A stretch of 64,000 bases of DNA from Arthrobacter endolithicus. GTDB taxonomy: Bacteria > Actinomycetota > Actinomycetes > Actinomycetales > Micrococcaceae. The stretch is from contig NZ_JAPNLH010000012.1 of assembly GCF_026627425.1 (NCBI RefSeq), positions 1 to 64,000 of the forward strand, given 5' to 3'. Positions 33,550 through 42,941 of the stretch are shown here, piece after piece; positions within the stretch are counted from its first letter, which is position 1, and each line of letters opens with the position of its first letter. A program made the translations under genes and the position numbers. Under the pieces are notes generated by a model. The model was not told the DNA's origin. It searched no databases and saw only the letters and a program-made list of their open reading frames with translations.

Positions 33550-34089
33550 TTAGCCGGCGATCCCGGCAAAGGCCAGTGCCTGCCGCAGGATGTCCCCGCG
33601 GCCGCCGGCGAATTCGCTTTGCACCATGGGGCTGAGTGCTTCCTGCGGGGTCATCCAGCTCAGTTCCAAGGCGTCCTGCCGCGGGCTGCATTCGCCGGTC
33701 ACCGGGATCACGTAGACCAGGGCAACAGCATGCTGGCGCTCGTCGGTGAAGCCGGTCTGGGACGGGGAGGGGAAGTATTCGGCTACAGTGCAGGGGACCG
33801 GGCTGATCGGCAGCTGCGGCAGGGCGAAGTTCCCCAGATCCTTTTCAAGGTGCCGCAGCAGGGCCGCCCGCACCGTTTCCCGGTAGAGCACCCGGCCGGA
33901 CACCAGCGTCCGGACCATTGCGCCGTCGTCGTCCGCCTGCAGCAGCAGACCCACCTCGTTCACATAGCCCAGCGGATCAAGCCGAACCGGCACCGCTTCC
34001 ACGTAAACCATCGGGAGCCGGTTGCGGGCTTCGAAGAGGTCATCCTCGGAAAGCCAGCCTGGGTAGGGATCGGGGGTGCGTACACTCAT
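33550..34089 (-). CDS. DUF4916/NUDIX-like hydrolase family protein
   Basis: 179 residues beginning MSVRTPDPYPGWLSEDDL, the usual opening of the actinobacterial DUF4916 group. YVEAVPVRLDPLGYVNEVGLLLQ and RETVRAALLRHLEKDLG suggest a Nudix fold with a degenerate box lacking the full REXXEE. Catalytic competence is doubtful. Confidence 0.8.
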   Translation of the reverse strand: MSVRTPDPYPGWLSEDDLFEARNRLPMVYVEAVPVRLDPLGYVNEVGLLLQADDDGAMVRTLVSGRVLYRETVRAALLRHLEKDLGNFALPQLPISPVPCTVAEYFPSPSQTGFTDERQHAVALVYVIPVTGECSPRQDALELSWMTPQEALSPMVQSEFAGGRGDILRQALAFAGIAG

Positions 34090-34203
34090 GCTTCTGTTCT
34101 ACCCCATCCGCTGCCCTCGACGCCGCAGGCGGCACCCATGTTCACCGTCGGCACGAGGCGTAGTCGGGTGCCACGGGTGACGGCGATGGGTAAGGTGTGC
34201 AGT

Positions 34204-34797
34204 ATGGGGACGGAACTTGCCGAGCTACTGGTACCGGATGAGCAGGCATGGCGGGGCTGGCTGGCGGAGAACCATGGGAGCAGCCCGGGGGTGCGATTGG
34301 TGCTGCACAAGAAGGGCGGTTCCGTGACGGCTTTGACCTACGCGGCTGCGCTGAAGGAAGCACTGTGCTTCGGCTGGATCGACGGCGTGATCGGGCGCCG
34401 GGACGAGGGCAGCTACCTGACTCGATTTACGCCGCGGCGGCAGGGAAGTGCGTGGTCCAAGAATAATGTCGACAATGTTGCCAGGCTCCGGGAGGAGGGC
34501 CTGATGCAGCCGGCCGGGGAAGCCGCCGTGGCGGCGGCGCAGGCGGACGGGCAGTGGGAAAGGGCCTACGCGGGGCAACGGACGGCTGTTGTTCCGGCTG
34601 ATCTGGCAGCGGCCGTGGCCGCTGACCCGCGTGCCCAGGCGATGTTCGATGTGCTCACGGCAACTAACCGGTATGCACTTATTTATCGAGTGGGAGCGGC
34701 AAAGAATGCCGCTGCCCGGGACGCCAAAATTGCCGGCTTTGTCCGGGCGCTGGCAGCGGGGGAGACACCCTACCCGCAAAAGCGAAGGCCGCAGTAA
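34204..34797 (+). CDS. YdeI/OmpD-associated-like protein
   Basis: 197 residues. The pattern GWLAENHGSSPGVRLVLHKKG, then ALCFGWIDGVIGRRDEGSYLTRFTPRR and WSKNN matches the YdeI family, linked in some bacteria to peptide and bacteriocin resistance. AAGG lies 8 bp before ATG 34204. No transmembrane segment. Confidence 0.83.
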   Translation: MGTELAELLVPDEQAWRGWLAENHGSSPGVRLVLHKKGGSVTALTYAAALKEALCFGWIDGVIGRRDEGSYLTRFTPRRQGSAWSKNNVDNVARLREEGLMQPAGEAAVAAAQADGQWERAYAGQRTAVVPADLAAAVAADPRAQAMFDVLTATNRYALIYRVGAAKNAAARDAKIAGFVRALAAGETPYPQKRRPQ

Positions 34798-34846
34798 ATC
34801 CTGCGGGCTGCTACCTGGTCCCCTTAAACGCCGCTGGTGCAGCGCG

Positions 34847-36004
34847 TTAGGCGAAGGGGAACGCCACGCCCTCGCCCACCACGCGCAGGCTGAGCCGGAC
34901 GCCCGGACGGGCGAGCATGGCATTCCAGTGCCGGATGCTGATGATTTCCCCACCCGTGGGCTGGTGCGGATCCCCGGACAGGGCAAGTGGTTCAAGCTGC
35001 AGCCGGACGGTGGTTTCGGGGCCGAAATAGTCCGTGTCCACCACCGTTCCGTGGATGGGACCGTCCTCGGCAATGCGGATCTGCTCGGGCCGCAGCATCA
35101 GCAGGACGCGCCCCTGGGCGGGTGGGCGGCGAACGGGAATCCCGCCTAGCGAGCAGGTGGCCAAGGAGCCCTCCATCCACGCTTCAAGGATGACGGCGTC
35201 GCCGAGGAATTCAGCCGTGGCGCGGTCGGCAGGGCGGGTGTAGACAACAAAGGGATTGCCGATCTGTGCCAGCGTTCCGTCCCGCATAACGGCCACCTGG
35301 TCCGCAAAGGAGAGCGCCTCGGCCTGGTCATGGGTGACCAGGATGGTGGTCACCCCGGCCTCGGACAGTGTCGCCGCCACTGCCCGGCGGGTGGCCACAC
35401 GCAGGCCGGCATCCAGTGCGGAAAACGGCTCGTCCAGCAACATCAGCGCCGGCTCCCGGGCCAGCGCACGGGCCAGGGCGACGCGTTGCTGCTGGCCGCC
35501 GGAGAGCTGGTGCGGGCGCCGTTTTGCGTAGGAAGGGTCCATGGACACCATTTCGAGCAGTTCTGCCACCCGGCCCGCAGCCGCCTTTCCGCTGCGGCCG
35601 GCCAGACCAAAGGCTACATTCTGCCCCACCGTCAGATGGGGGAACAGTGCGCCGTCCTGGGCCACGTAACCCACCTTGCGCCGGTGCGCCGGGATCCAGT
35701 CCGACGGACCCGCCACTGCCTGACCGTCCAGTGAAATGGTGCCCGCGTCGGGTGCCTCGAAGCCGGCGATGAGGCGCAGCAGCGTCGTCTTGCCCGATCC
35801 GGATGGCCCGACTATCGCCGTCGTCCGTCCTTTGGCGACGGCTAGGTCAACTCCCTTCAGGATTTCGGTCCCGCCGAAACTCTTGCGGGCTCCCTCGATC
35901 AGCAGGTGATTATCCGTCGTGGCGGCGACGGGCGCAGAGGGCCGCCGGACGCGGGCTGTGTGCGGGTGGCGCGGCCGCTGTTGGGTCTGGCGCGATTCGG
36001 TCAC
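34847..36004 (-). CDS. fbpC: iron(III) ABC transporter, ATP-binding protein
   Basis: 385 residues. Walker [10 protein letters not shown]-loop AQDG, signature LSGGQQQR, Walker [13 protein letters not shown] and the His switch LVTHDQAEA are all present; the C-terminus is a TOBE-like regulatory part ([10 protein letters not shown]). A 30-residue basic N-terminal extension precedes the domain. GTG start overlapping the permease TGA. It is the last gene of the operon; the substrate is inferred from the iron box and the FbpA-like binding protein. Confidence 0.9.
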   Translation of the reverse strand: MTESRQTQQRPRHPHTARVRRPSAPVAATTDNHLLIEGARKSFGGTEILKGVDLAVAKGRTTAIVGPSGSGKTTLLRLIAGFEAPDAGTISLDGQAVAGPSDWIPAHRRKVGYVAQDGALFPHLTVGQNVAFGLAGRSGKAAAGRVAELLEMVSMDPSYAKRRPHQLSGGQQQRVALARALAREPALMLLDEPFSALDAGLRVATRRAVAATLSEAGVTTILVTHDQAEALSFADQVAVMRDGTLAQIGNPFVVYTRPADRATAEFLGDAVILEAWMEGSLATCSLGGIPVRRPPAQGRVLLMLRPEQIRIAEDGPIHGTVVDTDYFGPETTVRLQLEPLALSGDPHQPTGGEIISIRHWNAMLARPGVRLSLRVVGEGVAFPFA

Positions 36005-37611
36005 TGTCCGGCTGCTTTCTTGGATTGCGAAAATAGGAGGTAGGTCATGGGGGTGGAAAGCAGGATCATCAGCAGCGCATAGGGGGCCGCACCGGCGTAA
36101 TCGATTTCGCTGCTCAGCGTCCAGAACTCCGTGGCCAAAGTTGTGGTGCCATTCGGGGAGAGCAGCAGCGTGGCGGTCAATTCGTTGACAATACCCAGAA
36201 AGACCAAGGCCGCTCCGCCCGCCGCGGCTGGGGCGCTGAGCCGCAGCGTCACCTTCAAAAAGGCGGTGAAAGGTGCCTTACCCAGGGCGCGCGCAGCTTC
36301 ATCCAGCTCACGGGGCGCCTGTGCCAGCCCAGCGCGCAGGTTGACCAGGGACCGTGGCATGAACAGCAGCACATAGGCGGCAACCAGGACGGTGGAGGTC
36401 TGATAGATGGTCGGCAGCCCGTGCACGGTGATGGTGACAAACGCCAGGGCGACGACGATACCCGGCATGGAGCTGCTGATGTAGTTCACTGCCTCCAGGG
36501 TTTTACTGAGCCAGCCCGGGTGCCGGACGGCAAGATACGCCAACGGGAAGGCGAGCGCTGTGGTGACCAGGGCGCCGGCGAGTCCGTAGCCGAGCGTCTG
36601 CAGCAGCGAGGACACCAGCTCCGGACGGGCCCAGATGAGGCCACCGCCGGCGATCAGCCAGCGGCCCACGTGATAGAGCGGAACGCCGAGGGCCAGTGCG
36701 GTCAGTGCCGCCAGCGCCAGCTGGGCGGGGACGGCCTGCAGGCCGAGTGCGAGCCGGCTGGGGGAGGCCTGCGCGCCGGAACCGATCCGGGAGTAGCGGG
36801 CGTTGCCGCGGGTGCGGGATTCAGCCAGCAGCAGCAGGAGGCAGAAAACCACCAGCACGCTGGCGAGCATATTGGCCGCCGCTCCATTAAAAGTGGATTG
36901 ATACTGCTCGTAAATGGCCGTGGTGAAGGTGTCGAAGCGGATCATCGCGAAGGCGCCGTATTCGGCCAGCAAATGCAGCGCCACCAGCAGGGCGCCGCCG
37001 GCCATGGCCAGTCGCAGCTGGGGCAGCACCACGCGGGCGAACACCCGCCAGGACCCCAGGCCCAGGGAGGCGCCGGACTGCTCCAGTGCCGGGTCCATTC
37101 GGCTCAGCGTCGCGGCAACGGGAATATAGACCAGTGGGAAATACGAAAGCGTGGAGATCAGCACGCCGCCGAAGATCCCGCTCAGCGACGGGATAGCGCT
37201 GACCCAGGCATAGCTGTTGACGAAGGCGGGAATGGCCAACGGGGCAGCGAGCAGCAGCGACCAGCCCCTGTGCCCGCGCAGCGAAGTGCGCTCCACCAGC
37301 CACGCCCCGCCCACCCCGAGCACCACGCACAGCGGCACGGTAATGACCACGAGGGCGATGGTGTTCATCAGCAGCTCGGCTACCCGGGGGCGGAAGACCA
37401 GGGCGGAAATGGTCTCCCAACCGGCGCCGACGGTCATGACGGCGACATAACCCAGCGGCAGCAAAGCAAATGCCGCGATCAGCACGGAGATCAGCACGAC
37501 GACCAGCGGGGGGCCGGAGCGATTGCTCTTGCGCCCCGCTGGCCCGGGTGCTGGACCCAAAGCTGTGCCGGCGGGACCGGTTAGCGGCCGTGCCGCCGTC
37601 GTTCTTGCCAC
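36001..37611 (-). CDS. fbpB: iron(III) ABC transporter, fused permease
   Basis: 536 residues with about 12 membrane segments, made of two BPD_transp_1 halves fused in one chain as in FbpB/SfuB. EAA-like loops are [20 protein letters not shown] (first half) and [19 protein letters not shown] (second half). GTG start 5 bp after the fbpA stop; overlaps fbpC by 4 bp. Confidence 0.9.
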   Translation of the reverse strand: MARTTAARPLTGPAGTALGPAPGPAGRKSNRSGPPLVVVLISVLIAAFALLPLGYVAVMTVGAGWETISALVFRPRVAELLMNTIALVVITVPLCVVLGVGGAWLVERTSLRGHRGWSLLLAAPLAIPAFVNSYAWVSAIPSLSGIFGGVLISTLSYFPLVYIPVAATLSRMDPALEQSGASLGLGSWRVFARVVLPQLRLAMAGGALLVALHLLAEYGAFAMIRFDTFTTAIYEQYQSTFNGAAANMLASVLVVFCLLLLLAESRTRGNARYSRIGSGAQASPSRLALGLQAVPAQLALAALTALALGVPLYHVGRWLIAGGGLIWARPELVSSLLQTLGYGLAGALVTTALAFPLAYLAVRHPGWLSKTLEAVNYISSSMPGIVVALAFVTITVHGLPTIYQTSTVLVAAYVLLFMPRSLVNLRAGLAQAPRELDEAARALGKAPFTAFLKVTLRLSAPAAAGGAALVFLGIVNELTATLLLSPNGTTTLATEFWTLSSEIDYAGAAPYALLMILLSTPMTYLLFSQSKKAAGQ

Positions 37612-37616
37612 AGCTT

Positions 37617-38669
37617 CTAGAGTAGCCCTGCGCTGGTCATGAGCTCGCTGACCTTCTGGGAGTTCAGCTTTGCGGGGTCAATCTTCGGGGCGTCCAGATC
37701 CGCCAGCGGCGTGAGCTTGTCATTGGCGGGGACATTGCTGGCCACCGGGTATTCAAAGGAACCACCCGTCTGCACGATGGTCTGCCCCGCCTTGCCGGTG
37801 ACGAACTTCAGGAACTGCTGGGCTTGCGCCTGATGCTTGCTCGAGGCCAAAACGCCGCCGCCGGAGAGTGAAACAAACGCGCCCGGATCCTGGTTCTTGA
37901 AGTATTCCAATGAGATGTTATTGCTGTTCTCCCCGGTCTTGGCCTGGTCGCCGAAGTAGTAGTAGTGGTAGATGATGGCGCCATCTACCTCGCCGGCGTT
38001 GACGGCCTTCATCGCGGTGCTGTTACCCTTGTACGCCTTGGAATTTTCCTTCATGGATTTGAGCCAGCTGAGGGTGGCATCCTGACCCTTGAGTTCCAGC
38101 ATGGCCGAGACAATGGCCTGGAAATCCGCGCCGGAAGGAGATGCGGCCCAGCGGCCCTTCCACGCGGGATCGGCCAGGTCCATGATGGACTTGGGCAGCT
38201 GATCGGCGGAGAGCTTGGTCTTGTTGTAGGCAAAGACCGTGCTGCGGGCGGCAATGCCGGTCCACTTGTTGGTGGAGGGACGGAACTGCTCAGGAACCTG
38301 CGCCACGGTGTCCTTGTCGATGTCCGCGAACAGGCCAGCATTTTCCACCTGCGTCATGGCCGGGGAATTTTCCGTCAGGAAAACGTCAGCCGGGGAATTC
38401 TTGCCCTCTTGGGTCAGCTGGGCAGCGAGCTCGGAATCGTCGCCGCTGCGCAGGGTGACCTTAATGCCGGTTTCCTTGGTGAAGGCGTCCGCCCAGGCTT
38501 TGGTCAGTGATTCATGCTGGGCGTTGTAGACCGTGATGCCGTTACCGGCGGCCCCGCTCCCAGCGCCGGTGGAACCGCCGCCCCCGCACGCAGTGAGCGC
38601 CAGCGTGGCAACGGTGAGCGCCGCGATGCCGGCCGCGGACTTGGATGCAACCTTAAAGGGGAACTTCAC
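37617..38669 (-). CDS. fbpA: iron(III) ABC transporter, substrate-binding lipoprotein
   Basis: 350 residues. Signal peptide with lipobox LTAC, Cys28 being lipidated. The mature protein is a class of Fe(III)-binding proteins: [30 protein letters not shown], and YHYYYFGD, whose Tyr cluster is the usual ferric iron ligand. Start GTG at 38667-38669 gives a normal signal peptide; the longer frame does not. First gene of the fbpABC operon, preceded by an iron box. Confidence 0.92.
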   Translation of the reverse strand: MKFPFKVASKSAAGIAALTVATLALTACGGGGSTGAGSGAAGNGITVYNAQHESLTKAWADAFTKETGIKVTLRSGDDSELAAQLTQEGKNSPADVFLTENSPAMTQVENAGLFADIDKDTVAQVPEQFRPSTNKWTGIAARSTVFAYNKTKLSADQLPKSIMDLADPAWKGRWAASPSGADFQAIVSAMLELKGQDATLSWLKSMKENSKAYKGNSTAMKAVNAGEVDGAIIYHYYYFGDQAKTGENSNNISLEYFKNQDPGAFVSLSGGGVLASSKHQAQAQQFLKFVTGKAGQTIVQTGGSFEYPVASNVPANDKLTPLADLDAPKIDPAKLNSQKVSELMTSAGLL

Positions 38670-38747
38670 GTCTGGGAGGCCTTTCCGTAATTGACCAGAG
38701 GAGGTGTGGAACCGCAAGGGCGGTTTGCCCGGTTTCCTCCACCGACT

Positions 38748-38766
38748 TTAGGTGAGCCAATCCTAA
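38748..38766 (-). promoter_or_regulatory. DtxR/IdeR-type iron box
   Basis: TTAGGTGAGCCAATCCTAA matches 15 of 19 positions of the consensus TTAGGTTAGGCTAACCTAA, with both outer half-sites intact. It lies 79 bp before the fbpA start and should repress the operon when iron is plentiful. Confidence 0.85.
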
Positions 38767-38829
38767 GTTTCCAAGCAAAAATGGCTGTTTGTGAGCAGGA
38801 TCACGTCAATTACAGTACAAAATCCTTAT

Positions 38830-40218
38830 CTAATTACGCTCAGTCTCTCTGCGGGTGATCCGGCTGTGGCGGCTTTGCAGGCGCATTTCGAGGTCGTTCA
38901 TGACGATTGCTGCCAGGTCCTGCAGTATTCGTAGTTGAGCTTCGCCGAAGTGGCGCGGTTTGGTATCGAGCACGCAGAGCGTGCCGAGGTTGTACCCATC
39001 GACCGTCTGCAGGGGGACTCCGGCATAGAATTGGAGCCCAAATTCCCCGGCGACCAGGGGGTTGGTGAGTGTGTGTGGATCGGCAAGGGCATCTGAAACT
39101 ACCCACGTTTTCTGCTGCAGGATGGCTGAGGCGCATAGCCCTGGGTCCCGGCTGATCTGATCGACATCGGTACCGAAATGGGATTTAAACCAGATCCGGT
39201 CGTGGTCAACGATGCTGACGATGGCGACGGGTACGGAAAACAGCCGCGCCGCCAGCGATGTGATCCGGTCGAACGCGCCATCAGCCGGGGTGTCAAGAAT
39301 ACGGTAGCGGCGGACCGCCTGCATCCTCGCCTCTTCATCGGAAGGTAGGAGTGCCGAGGAGTTCCGGTGCCGGCCGGAGCCGGTGATGACTTCCTGGCGC
39401 AGTGTCAGGGAAACCTCCCGGGCGTCCGGCCGCTGGGCCGGATCCCGGGCGAGCATCGCTGTTAGTAGAGCCGCCCAGACGGGCGCTAAACCGGTGGGGA
39501 TCTGCGGGTCTCTGAGCAGCCGTGCCAGGGCCGATTCCAAGGGTGCCCCGGGGTAAGCCATAATGCCAGTAAGACCCTCCAGTAGGACGAGCCCGAGGGA
39601 GTACACGTCGCTGGGTGGCCCAACAATTTCCCCGGCGGCCTGTTCCGGACTGAGGTAGGCCGGGGTACCGGATGTTCCACCTTCGTCGTCAATTCGATGC
39701 GAATCGAGCAGTGTGGCAACACCGAAATCGGTGAGCTTCGCCCGGGGACGGACGTCCGGGCCACTGTAGTCCACCAGTAGGATGTTCGCCGGTTTAATAT
39801 CGCGGTGCACAATACCGCGATGGTGGACGTAGGAGAGCCCATCCGCAAGATCGTGGCCTATGAGAGCCATATGCGCCGCTGAGAAGGGACCTTGGGCGCC
39901 CCTGGCCCGTAGATTAGCTCCACGGATTAGTTCCATCACCAGATAGGTGCGCCGGTTCCCCGGATCGCTAAAGTCCGCTCCGGCGTCCAGCAGCGTTACC
40001 AGCGCATGATGGCTTAGTCCCGCGAGAATTTTCGTTTCCTTTTCGTGCTGGCGGATCTGCTCGACGTCTTCGTATTCGTTATGCGCAACCTTCACGGCAA
40101 CTTCGCGTTCGAGAAGCTCATCCACCGCACGATAGACAATCGACCGGCCGCCACGTCCGATGACGTTGGCTACCCTGTATCGACCGCTCAATAAATAACC
40201 CGGCGTCAAAGCCTGCAT
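38830..40218 (-). CDS. Ser/Thr protein kinase with C-terminal GAF domain
   Basis: 462 residues. Kinase domain 14 to about 275: glycine loop GRGGRS (21-26), Lys43 in VAVKVA, HRD (138-140) followed by IKPAN, DFG (164-166), and APE equivalent SPEQ. From about 305 a GAF-type sensor domain starts with RRYRILDTPADGAFDRIT, a form common in bacterial GAF sensors, and ends IMNDLEMRL. There is no transmembrane helix or PASTA repeat, unlike PknB. It should be a soluble kinase sensing a cytoplasmic signal. AGGA is 8 bp before the ATG. Confidence 0.9.
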   Translation of the reverse strand: MQALTPGYLLSGRYRVANVIGRGGRSIVYRAVDELLEREVAVKVAHNEYEDVEQIRQHEKETKILAGLSHHALVTLLDAGADFSDPGNRRTYLVMELIRGANLRARGAQGPFSAAHMALIGHDLADGLSYVHHRGIVHRDIKPANILLVDYSGPDVRPRAKLTDFGVATLLDSHRIDDEGGTSGTPAYLSPEQAAGEIVGPPSDVYSLGLVLLEGLTGIMAYPGAPLESALARLLRDPQIPTGLAPVWAALLTAMLARDPAQRPDAREVSLTLRQEVITGSGRHRNSSALLPSDEEARMQAVRRYRILDTPADGAFDRITSLAARLFSVPVAIVSIVDHDRIWFKSHFGTDVDQISRDPGLCASAILQQKTWVVSDALADPHTLTNPLVAGEFGLQFYAGVPLQTVDGYNLGTLCVLDTKPRHFGEAQLRILQDLAAIVMNDLEMRLQSRHSRITRRETERN

Positions 40219-40495
40219 TGCCGCTTTCCTGTCCTGGGCGTCGGAATCTCATACCCCAATAGTCTTCTCATGTCCTTATCTTTGGGCTGGGAACGTGGCC
40301 CAGTGCTGGGCACAGACAACGGAACGCCACAACAGAGGAAATGCGCCTGCGTTGGCGTTCCGGTGACTATGGCTCTACTGACTCGATGCACCCAAGACGG
40401 CGTGACGCCGACAGTTCTTCCTCACACTTCGTCAAAGTCCATGACTCCGGCGATAATCAGTGTGATTACTATTCCCCTGCGCTAATCGTACAAGA
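40219..40495. promoter_or_regulatory. kinase upstream region with hairpin and two related palindromes
   Basis: No gene is credible here. A 9-bp-arm hairpin (GGAACGCCA 40321-40329 with TGGCGTTCC 40353-40361) lies in the probable leader. TAATCA-GTG-TGATTA (40454-40468) is a perfect palindrome. CTAATC-N6-GATTAG (40482-40499) shares its TAATC/GATTA core, with centres about 30 bp apart. This suggests paired operator sites. Confidence 0.5.
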
Positions 40496-40819
40496 TTAGT
40501 GCTGTCCGCTGACGCTGCCGCCCGGCAGTCCCGGCGGAAGGACGCCGGTGCCGGCGTCGACGCGTGACTGGTCGGCGTCCTCCGCGGACGGGCGTGCCGG
40601 CAGCGGTGCCTTCGCTGATCGTCCCCCGTAGTCCAGCGACAGATGTATCTGCGTCTGCCCGCCTCCCACATCCTCGAAGGATACGGATCCGGCGTTCGTG
40701 GCTCCCGCAGTCGCGGCACAAGCCACCTTCACCCCACCATGAAGTGGGGGAAGTCCTCGAACCGTCAGTACGCTTACTATACGCGCGTCCCTGTGCCCGG
40801 CCAGCCGTACCGGAATCAA
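40496..40819 (-). pseudogene. remnant of an SRPBCC (polyketide-cyclase-like) gene
   Basis: Read leftward, one frame holds FEDFPHFMVG (40761-40732), the helix typical of small SRPBCC proteins, ending in a TGA. A second frame holds ATNAGSVSFEDVGGGQTQIH and LDY (40702-40628), the family's late beta-strands. About 40-50 residues normally lying between them are missing, and upstream frames contain stops. The gene has decayed by deletion and frameshift. Confidence 0.6.
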
Positions 40820-42009
40820 AAATCGCTGGAGGCGGTGAGCCGGAAGGAGGATTCGAAGGCCATCCAGGCTTGAAGTTGGGTGGAAAATTCCACCGGCTGC
40901 GGCGTCTTATAGGTCGCGGCCGCGGGCGGGCCGATATCGCTGCTGAATATGGGGCGCGGGCCAGGGCTCCGGCCCGCCCACAGTTCCTCGGCGGTATCCA
41001 GGACTAGGTTTTCAGCCAGTCGGCGCGTTCGTTCGGGCAGAGCCGAATGCCGCGCCGCGATAGTCAAATAGCGGATCAGGATTCCGGTGAACAGGCCGCC
41101 GTCGCCCCCGCCGTGCAGCCGCAGCGGGCGGCGAGTGCCGCCGTCGTCTGCGGTCAGTGCAATGGTCAGGTGATGGGCGACGGCGTCAATCAGGTCGGCG
41201 GCGTGCGCCAGGTTGCGCTCGCCGCCGAGCTCCAGCATCGCGCCCAGGACCGGACCCTGGTTGTAGCTGTAGATGGTGCGTTCAATTTCGGGACCGGCCG
41301 GATGCGGGTGAACGCCGTCCATGTACAGGCCCTGCTCCGGATCGAATAGCGTACTGTGGAGCCAATCCAGCAGCTGCTGGGCGCGTAGGGGCCGGCCGCT
41401 GCGGGCAAAATGCAGCGCGGAGGGACCGGTGGCCGGAGTGTTTTTGTAGTCCCGCTTCCGCGACCAGAAAATTCCTCCGCCCAGATCGTTCGTGTGAGCC
41501 CGGATCAGCTGGGTCTCCAACACCGCCCCGGCCCGGCGCGCGCTGCGCAGACCGCGGTTGTTAATCTCCAGGGCCAACGCCTCCAGCCGTCCTGCCGCCA
41601 GCGCCAGCCATGCCATGTCGTCGTAATAGCTGTTGGTCAGACGCAGGAAGTTACGCACCCTGATGGTGCGCAGCAGCCGCCGGGACTGCACGAAAGGGGC
41701 CGGCCCGCCAGCGCCGGTACCCGTGCCGGTGCCGTGTTCCGTCCTCTGCCGCCAGGCCAAATCGACGAGGGTGTCCAGATAGTGCGCCTGCCACCAATAG
41801 TGCCAGTGTGCCCACGGTGTCAGATGGCGTATGGAGGGGCGCCGGAATCGACCCGGTGGGGCAGGGTGGGGGCCAGGGCTGTGGACGGAGGCGAGCCAGG
41901 TGCACGGCAATCCCAGCAGCCGGTGGCCGAAGCCGACGTTCACGGCGTCCGCGGCGGCTTGTGCCCGCAAGGCCCACTGCGCAGCATCGGTTCTCGGTGT
42001 CCCACTCAC
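40816..42009 (-). CDS. glycoside hydrolase family 76-like protein
   Basis: 397 residues with the (alpha/alpha)6 pattern of GH76 alpha-1,6-mannanases. The catalytic Asp pair is in TNSYYDDMAWLALA, followed by GGGIFWSR and YSYNQGPVLGAM. There is no signal peptide, so it may act on intracellular mannooligosaccharides or its start may be misread. GTG start. Divergent from the SDR gene. Confidence 0.82.
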   Translation of the reverse strand: MSGTPRTDAAQWALRAQAAADAVNVGFGHRLLGLPCTWLASVHSPGPHPAPPGRFRRPSIRHLTPWAHWHYWWQAHYLDTLVDLAWRQRTEHGTGTGTGAGGPAPFVQSRRLLRTIRVRNFLRLTNSYYDDMAWLALAAGRLEALALEINNRGLRSARRAGAVLETQLIRAHTNDLGGGIFWSRKRDYKNTPATGPSALHFARSGRPLRAQQLLDWLHSTLFDPEQGLYMDGVHPHPAGPEIERTIYSYNQGPVLGAMLELGGERNLAHAADLIDAVAHHLTIALTADDGGTRRPLRLHGGGDGGLFTGILIRYLTIAARHSALPERTRRLAENLVLDTAEELWAGRSPGPRPIFSSDIGPPAAATYKTPQPVEFSTQLQAWMAFESSFRLTASSDF

Positions 42010-42123
42010 GGTCGCAACGTTACCGTTGGCAGTGATTTCGGCTGGCTCGACTGGCCCAACCTCCCCGTGTTCCAGGCGTCAGACATTTCAGTTAGGCTTC
42101 ATTAACAGTTTCGGTACGGACCC

Positions 42124-42152
42124 TCGCAGCCTCATCCCATCGCAGCCTCATC
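42124..42152. repeat. 16-bp-period duplication in the SDR leader
   Basis: TCGCAGCCTCATC occurs at 42124 and 42140, just before the ribosome site of the SDR gene. Probably a slippage duplication. Confidence 0.6.
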
Positions 42153-42164
42153 GTGGAGGAAATT

Positions 42165-42941
42165 ATGGACATCAACAATGCCGTCGCGCTCATTACCGGG
42201 GGTGCCTCCGGTCTTGGAGCAGCAACCGCCAGACGCCTGCACGCAGCTGGTGCCGCCGTCGTCCTGCTGGATCTGCCGCAGTCCGCGGGCGAGGAGCTGG
42301 CCGCGGAGCTCGGGGATCGGGCTGTCTTCGCGGCCGCGGACGTGACAAACGAAGCGCAGGTGCAGGCCGGCGTCGCCGCCGCGACCAAGCTGGGACCACT
42401 GCGCATCCTGGTCAACTGTGCCGGCATCGCTACCCCCGGCAAGGTGCTGGGCCGCGACGGCGTGCTGCCGCTGGAGAACTTCAGTCAGGTCATCCAGATC
42501 AACCTGATCGGCACGTTCAATGTGCTGCGGCTCGCTGCGCAGGCGATGGCTGCCACCGAGCCTCTGGAGGGGCCCTTCGGGACGTCCGAGCGAGGCGTGA
42601 TCATCAATACAGCCTCCGTCGCGGCCTATGACGGGCAGATCGGCCAGCCGGCATATGCAGCATCCAAGGGCGCGGTGGCCGCGATGACGCTTCCCGTGGC
42701 CCGGGAACTGGCCCGCTCGCTGATTCGGGTAATGACGATCGCGCCGGGGATCTTCCAGACGCCGATGATGGCCGGCCTTCCGCAGGAGGCCCAGGACTCT
42801 TTAGGCGCGGCGGTTCCACATCCGGCCAGGCTGGGGAGGCCGGACGAATATGCGGCACTGGTGGAGCACATTGTGGCTAACGCGATGCTCAACGGGGAGA
42901 CCATCCGGCTCGACGGCGCCATCCGAATGCAGCCCAAATAA
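42165..42941 (+). CDS. short-chain dehydrogenase (3-hydroxyacyl-CoA dehydrogenase type 2-like)
   Basis: 258 residues, NAD-dependent Rossmann oxidoreductase. Cofactor motif TGGASGLG (11-18), DLPQ for NAD preference, NCAGIAT, catalytic Ser in [15 protein letters not shown], and YAASKGA with the Tyr-Lys pair. The long insertion [12 protein letters not shown] is typical of the HSD17B10-like group acting on 3-hydroxyacyl-CoA. GGAGG lies 7 bp before ATG. Its TAA overlaps the ATG of the acyl-CoA dehydrogenase, so the two act in one fatty or branched acyl-CoA oxidation pathway. Confidence 0.88.
   Translation: MDINNAVALITGGASGLGAATARRLHAAGAAVVLLDLPQSAGEELAAELGDRAVFAAADVTNEAQVQAGVAAATKLGPLRILVNCAGIATPGKVLGRDGVLPLENFSQVIQINLIGTFNVLRLAAQAMAATEPLEGPFGTSERGVIINTASVAAYDGQIGQPAYAASKGAVAAMTLPVARELARSLIRVMTIAPGIFQTPMMAGLPQEAQDSLGAAVPHPARLGRPDEYAALVEHIVANAMLNGETIRLDGAIRMQPK

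Noticed and set aside
40270-40485. 71-codon plus-strand ORF upstream of the kinase
   Set aside because: No family resemblance and no convincing ribosome site; the region looks regulatory.
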